Part shown: positions 7,459-9,873 of the stretch, one piece after another
Position numbering within the stretch: position 1 is the stretch's first letter
Layout of the letters: every line of letters begins with the position of its first letter
Source: Deltaproteobacteria bacterium
GTDB taxonomy: Bacteria; Myxococcota; Polyangia; Haliangiales; Haliangiaceae
Direction: 5' to 3'
Assembly (NCBI GenBank): GCA_018262455.1
Contig: JAGSPR010000248.1
Coordinates: forward strand, 1-9,873
Length of the DNA stretch: 9,873 bases
The notes under the pieces: generated by a model
What the model was told of the DNA's origin: nothing
Database searches by the model: none
Seen by the model: only the letters and a program-made list of their open reading frames with translations
Translations under genes and position numbers: made by a program

Positions 7459-7477
7459 CCGAAGTGGCTACCTTCGG
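7459..7477 (+). promoter_or_regulatory. hairpin just before the FMN reductase start
   Basis: CCGAAG (7459-7464) pairs with CTTCGG (7472-7477) across a 7-nt loop, ending 4 nt before ATG 7482. There is no T-run, so it is a poor terminator for the amidase gene; it may instead shape translation initiation. The alternative GTG start at 7464 would sit inside the stem. Confidence 0.3.
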
Positions 7478-7481
7478 TTCC

Positions 7482-8039
7482 ATGGCACGCAAGATCGCAC
7501 TGCTGGTAGGTAGCCTTCGCAAGGACTCGTTCACCCGCAAGGTGGCAGACGCCGTCGGAGCGCTCGCGGCTCCGGCGCTCGAGCTGGTGCACGTCGAGAT
7601 CGGCACCCTGCCCCCGTTCAATCAGGATCTCGAGCAGACACCGCCGAAGGAGTGGGTCGCGCTTCGCGATCAGGTCCGCCCACTCGACGGCGTGCTGTTC
7701 GCGACCCCCGAGTACAACCGCTCGGTCCCGGGCGTGCTGAAGAACGCGATCGACGTCGGATCTCGGCCCTACGGCCAGAGCGTGTGGTCGGGCAAGCCGG
7801 GCGCCGTGATCAGCGTGTCGCCGGGAGCGATCGGCGGGTTCGGCGCGAACCATCACCTCCGCCAGATGCTCGCGTTCCTCGATGTCCCGTGCCTCCAGCA
7901 GCCCGAGATGTACCTCAACAACGCCGCGAAGCTGTTCGATCCCAACGGCCGGCTCGACAACGATGCGATCCTCGAGCTACTCCAGAAGTTCGTGACCGCG
8001 TTCACCCGCTGGGTCGAGCTCCACGCGAGCGCCAGGTAG
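7482..8039 (+). CDS. NADPH-dependent FMN reductase / quinone reductase
   Basis: Flavodoxin-fold oxidoreductase of the ChrR/YieF/azoreductase type, 185 residues, the usual length. It binds FMN and transfers electrons from NAD(P)H to quinones, azo dyes, chromate or free flavin; the physiological acceptor cannot be told from sequence. Seen: first strand ALLVGSLRKDSFTRKVA (6-22), in which GSLRKDS holds the FMN phosphate; LPPFNQDLE (43-51); and the signature TPEYNRSVPGVLKNAIDVGS (75-94), which contacts the isoalloxazine ring. SPGAIGGFGANHHLRQML (113-130) completes the flavin site. I chose ATG 7482, right before the first strand; GTG 7464 in frame would add six residues (MATFGS). Neither has an SD. 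It sits 62 bp after the amidase gene on the same strand with no evident functional link. Confidence 0.92.
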   Translation: MARKIALLVGSLRKDSFTRKVADAVGALAAPALELVHVEIGTLPPFNQDLEQTPPKEWVALRDQVRPLDGVLFATPEYNRSVPGVLKNAIDVGSRPYGQSVWSGKPGAVISVSPGAIGGFGANHHLRQMLAFLDVPCLQQPEMYLNNAAKLFDPNGRLDNDAILELLQKFVTAFTRWVELHASAR

Positions 8040-8110
8040 TGCTGGCCAGCCAAGGTTTGTGACGGGAGCGCACGCCAAATCGTTCGGGGTGCCTCGTTCT
8101 GCATGACAGC

Positions 8111-8127
8111 CGCGCTAAGGTGCGCGC
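8111..8127 (+). promoter_or_regulatory. hairpin presenting the SD in its loop before the 8128 gene
   Basis: CGCGC (8111-8115) and GCGCG (8122-8126) form a 5-bp GC stem. The 6-nt loop TAAGGT contains the SD-like AAGG, 7 nt from ATG 8128. The SD would thus be displayed in a loop. TAAGGT also fits a TANNNT -10 element, which would imply a nearly leaderless transcript; the two readings exclude each other. Confidence 0.35.
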
Positions 8128-8469
8128 ATGGCACTCGAGCAAGAACAGAAGGCCGCACTCAGGATCCTCGAAGGGATCGAAGAGGGGACCATGAGCAGCG
8201 CGGATTCGTTCGCGCTCGTCGAGGACGCAGACCCTGCGCTCATCTATCTCATCTTCACGTACCTGCGGAAGAAGTACGGTCCGGACCATCCGGCCGCGGA
8301 GGGCGTCATCGGTCGGCTGGTCGCGCTCAGCAACCGTGGCTCGGTGCCCAAGAAGATGAAGGAAGGCCAGGAGGATCCGGTCGTCGAGTGGTTCGAGGAC
8401 ACTTACAGTTATCGAGATCTCGGCTCCAAGGAGTTCATCGAGCTGGTCATCGAGAAGCTCGAGGGCTGA
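8128..8469 (+). CDS. small acidic protein of unknown function
   Basis: A 113-residue protein I do not recognise. It is mostly helical by composition, strongly acidic at both ends with a basic patch in the middle (PKKMK, 74-78), and has no signal peptide, membrane segment or Cys. Notable segments are ALRILEGIEEGTMSSADSF (10-28), PALIYLIFTYLRKKYG (36-51), DPVVEWFEDTYSYRDLG (83-99) and the acidic ending ELVIEKLEG. It is probably cytosolic and may be an adaptor or helical-repeat fragment; no catalytic motif is seen. Start: ATG 8128 has AAGG 7 nt upstream. A longer frame on the same strand starting at 8103 crosses this gene, but its translation here is Arg/Gly-rich and not protein-like, so this frame is the coding one. 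Confidence 0.75.
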   Translation: MALEQEQKAALRILEGIEEGTMSSADSFALVEDADPALIYLIFTYLRKKYGPDHPAAEGVIGRLVALSNRGSVPKKMKEGQEDPVVEWFEDTYSYRDLGSKEFIELVIEKLEG

Positions 8470-8630
8470 GACACACGCATGAGGCGGTGTCCACCACAAT
8501 GGGCGCCCCCTCCCCGCGACGCCCGCTGGTAGGGCGGACCACGTTTGCCATTGCCCGTGATGGCGCCGCAGAAACCTGCGACCATGGCCCGGGTCTCTCC
8601 CACTGGAGATCAACCAGGGAAGGAGTCCGC
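8470..8630 (+). promoter_or_regulatory. intergenic leader of the lipoprotein gene with strong SD
   Basis: AGGGAAGGAG (8616-8625) is the strongest SD in the window, 5 nt before ATG 8631, and it decides the start. Upstream, TCTCC-cact-GGAGA (8596-8609) is a perfect 5-bp stem with a tetraloop, ending 6 nt before the SD. GACAC/GTGTC (about 8470-8492) could form a weak hairpin after the previous gene. No clear -35/-10 pair was found. Confidence 0.45.
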
Positions 8631-9656
8631 ATGCTTGCTCGTTGCATCATCTTGGCTGCGCTCGTCATCGGCTGTGGAGGCAGCGACGACCCCGCCGGCG
8701 GCGACACGCTCGGCGGCTCGCTGCGGATGACCGGCGCCGTCGTCGACTTCCAGACCGGCGCGGCCGTCGAGGGCGCGGCCAGCGTCTCGACCTCGGGCCT
8801 CTTGCCCGTGCCCCGCATCACCACCCAGGGCGCTTCGTTCACGATCGACGGGATCCCCGAGAACTCGGCGTTCCAGGTCCTCGCGAGCGCGCCCGGTCAT
8901 CGCGCGACGTTCAGCCAGTCCGTGATCCTGACCTCGACCGATCTCGACGGCTTCAAGGCTCAGGTGGTGAGCGACACGTACTTCGACGGGCTCGCCTCGG
9001 CATTCGGAGTCACGCCGGCGGCGGCCCAGGGCGTGCTATTCGTCCACCTCGTGGACGGCGCGGGTGCGCCGAAGGCGGGGGTGCCTGCCGGTAACCTCGT
9101 CATCACCGGGGCCAGCGGGCCGCACTTTCTCGATGCGAACCTGATGGCCGCGCCGGGTGCGACGTCGAGCTCGGCGTCGGGATGGGCGGTGTTCTTCGAC
9201 GTCCCCGCCGGCGTCGTCTCGCTGGGCCAGGCCGTGGCCCCGACGCAGTCGCTCGAGATGGCGACCTCGCCGATCAACGCCGGCACGATCACGCTCGCGG
9301 ATGCCAAGGTCAGCGACGGCGCCCCGACGATGCCGACCAACATCAGCTTCGCCAACCAGGTGTTCCCGATCTTCTCGGGACGCGGGTGCGACGCCTGTCA
9401 CTCGGGCGGTGGCCCCGGCAAGGATCTCGGCGGGCTCACGCTCGATGGCAGCGCGAAGCTCGTCTACAAGGAGCTGGTCGTGGAGCGCCCCAACACCCGC
9501 GTCATGGTCGCGGCGCCGGAGGCCAGCCTGGTGCTGACGATGCCCTCGCCGGAAGCTCCGCCCGACCGCCACCCGAACGTGACCTTCGCGAGCGCGCAGG
9601 ACCCGGACTACCTGAAGATCCTGGTCTGGATCCGCGAAGGCGCCAAAGACAACTAG
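8631..9656 (+). CDS. lipoprotein with C-terminal single-haem cytochrome c-like domain
   Basis: A 341-residue predicted lipoprotein. The signal peptide MLARCIILAALVIGC ends in a lipobox-like VIGC, with Cys15 the likely lipidated residue, followed by a flexible GGSDDPAGGD. Residues about 30-110 look like a carboxypeptidase-regulatory/Ig-like beta domain (RMTGAVVDFQTGAAVEGA, SFTIDGIPENSAFQVLASAPGH); about 135-225 may be a second beta domain (FVHLVDGAGAPKAGVPAG). Residues about 235-341 form a c-type cytochrome-like domain: FANQVFPIFSGRGCDACHSG with CDACH at 253-257 for covalent haem attachment, then LVLTMPSP (Met304 a candidate distal ligand), ending DYLKILVWIREGAKDN, typical of short myxobacterial and planctomycete-type cytochrome domains. 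Function is inferred: periplasmic or outer-membrane electron transfer or a haem-bearing surface protein. The frame is open from 8103, but ATG 8631 has the SD and gives the signal peptide. The next gene starts 9 bp after the stop, so an operon is likely. Confidence 0.85.
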   Translation: MLARCIILAALVIGCGGSDDPAGGDTLGGSLRMTGAVVDFQTGAAVEGAASVSTSGLLPVPRITTQGASFTIDGIPENSAFQVLASAPGHRATFSQSVILTSTDLDGFKAQVVSDTYFDGLASAFGVTPAAAQGVLFVHLVDGAGAPKAGVPAGNLVITGASGPHFLDANLMAAPGATSSSASGWAVFFDVPAGVVSLGQAVAPTQSLEMATSPINAGTITLADAKVSDGAPTMPTNISFANQVFPIFSGRGCDACHSGGGPGKDLGGLTLDGSAKLVYKELVVERPNTRVMVAAPEASLVLTMPSPEAPPDRHPNVTFASAQDPDYLKILVWIREGAKDN

Positions 9657-9665
9657 CAGCGGAAC

Positions 9666-9873
9666 ATGGCCCTGCCGAATGCGAACGACGCCCTCGTCGA
9701 GCGCGCCGTTCGTGCGCTTCACCGGCTGGGCGAGGCGCGCCCCGTCGCCGACGCCGTGCGCGCGGCCGCCGAGGAGCTTGCCACGGCGTGGCAGATCCGG
9801 CCGTTCACGATCGGGCTCGCCGGAGACAGCATCGCCGCGCGCACCCAGCTGCTCGATCGACTGTGCGGCGGGG
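9666..9873 (+). CDS. N-terminus of a protein with a degenerate P-loop-like segment, 3' end beyond window
   Basis: Only 69 residues are visible. An Ala/Arg-rich helical N-terminus (about 8-42) leads into PFTIGLAGDSIAARTQLLDR (46-65). This has the strand-loop-helix layout of a P-loop NTPase such as dynamin-like or other GTPases, but GDSIAART (53-60) replaces the consensus GxxxxGK[ST]: Gly is Ala58 and the catalytic Lys is Arg59. It may be a pseudo-NTPase, or the likeness may be accidental. The ATG at 9666 lies 9 bp after the lipoprotein stop, with AGCGGAA as a weak SD, so the two are probably co-transcribed. No function is assigned. Confidence 0.6.
   Translation, partial: MALPNANDALVERAVRALHRLGEARPVADAVRAAAEELATAWQIRPFTIGLAGDSIAARTQLLDRLCGG

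Noticed and set aside
8041..8050. Palindrome GCTGGCCAGC after the FMN reductase gene
   Set aside because: Only 10 bp, no loop and no T-run; likely chance.
8103..8630. Extension of the lipoprotein frame upstream to 8103
   Set aside because: It overlaps the real 8128 gene in another frame, is not protein-like, and would bury the signal peptide; the strong SD is at 8631.

Overview
The window looks like a chromosomal segment from a high-GC Myxococcota bacterium, probably a Haliangiales/Kofleriaceae-like or related myxobacterium. The clues are very high GC with long shadow frames on both strands, a C-terminal MYXO-CTERM-type anchor (Cys-rich GCGC, short hydrophobic stretch, Arg cluster) on a secreted amidase, a PilZ-like domain with a proline-rich linker and a membrane segment, and many genes with little or no Shine-Dalgarno (SD) sequence. 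The lineage is inferred from protein style only; there is no rRNA or other marker gene.

Left part, minus strand (1-2653). A cobalamin-binding radical SAM protein (641-2653) is followed 59 bp downstream by the 5' two-thirds of a 5'-methylthioadenosine phosphorylase gene (mtnP; 1-581, cut by the window edge). They may be co-transcribed. That would place a SAM-consuming enzyme that makes 5'-deoxyadenosine next to a phosphorylase that can salvage such nucleosides. Positions 2654-3179 hold no convincing intact gene, only several short dyads and what may be the decayed 3' end of a gene.

Middle part (3144-7419). A small zinc-ribbon protein (+, 3180-3482) lies antisense to the open tail of a PilZ-like, proline-rich, single-membrane-segment protein (-, start about 4568). 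The minus frame has no stop until 3144, so its true end is uncertain. A short divergent promoter region (about 4569-4785) separates it from a large secreted multidomain N-acetylmuramoyl-L-alanine amidase (+, 4786-7419). This enzyme carries a golvesin-like insertion inside its catalytic domain, then an FnIII domain, a glutamine-amidotransferase-like fold region and a MYXO-CTERM anchor.

Right part, plus strand (7482-9873). In order: an NADPH-dependent FMN reductase, a small acidic protein of unknown function, a lipoprotein ending in a single CxxCH haem-binding domain, and (9 bp after it, probably in the same operon) the start of a gene with a degenerate P-loop-like segment, cut by the window edge.

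I see no CRISPR array, rRNA, tRNA or intact mobile element. Most of the window is ordinary accessory or housekeeping content. The most interesting points are the radical SAM/mtnP pairing, the split architecture of the amidase, the unresolved overlap at 3144-3482, and short hairpins sitting directly against several start codons.
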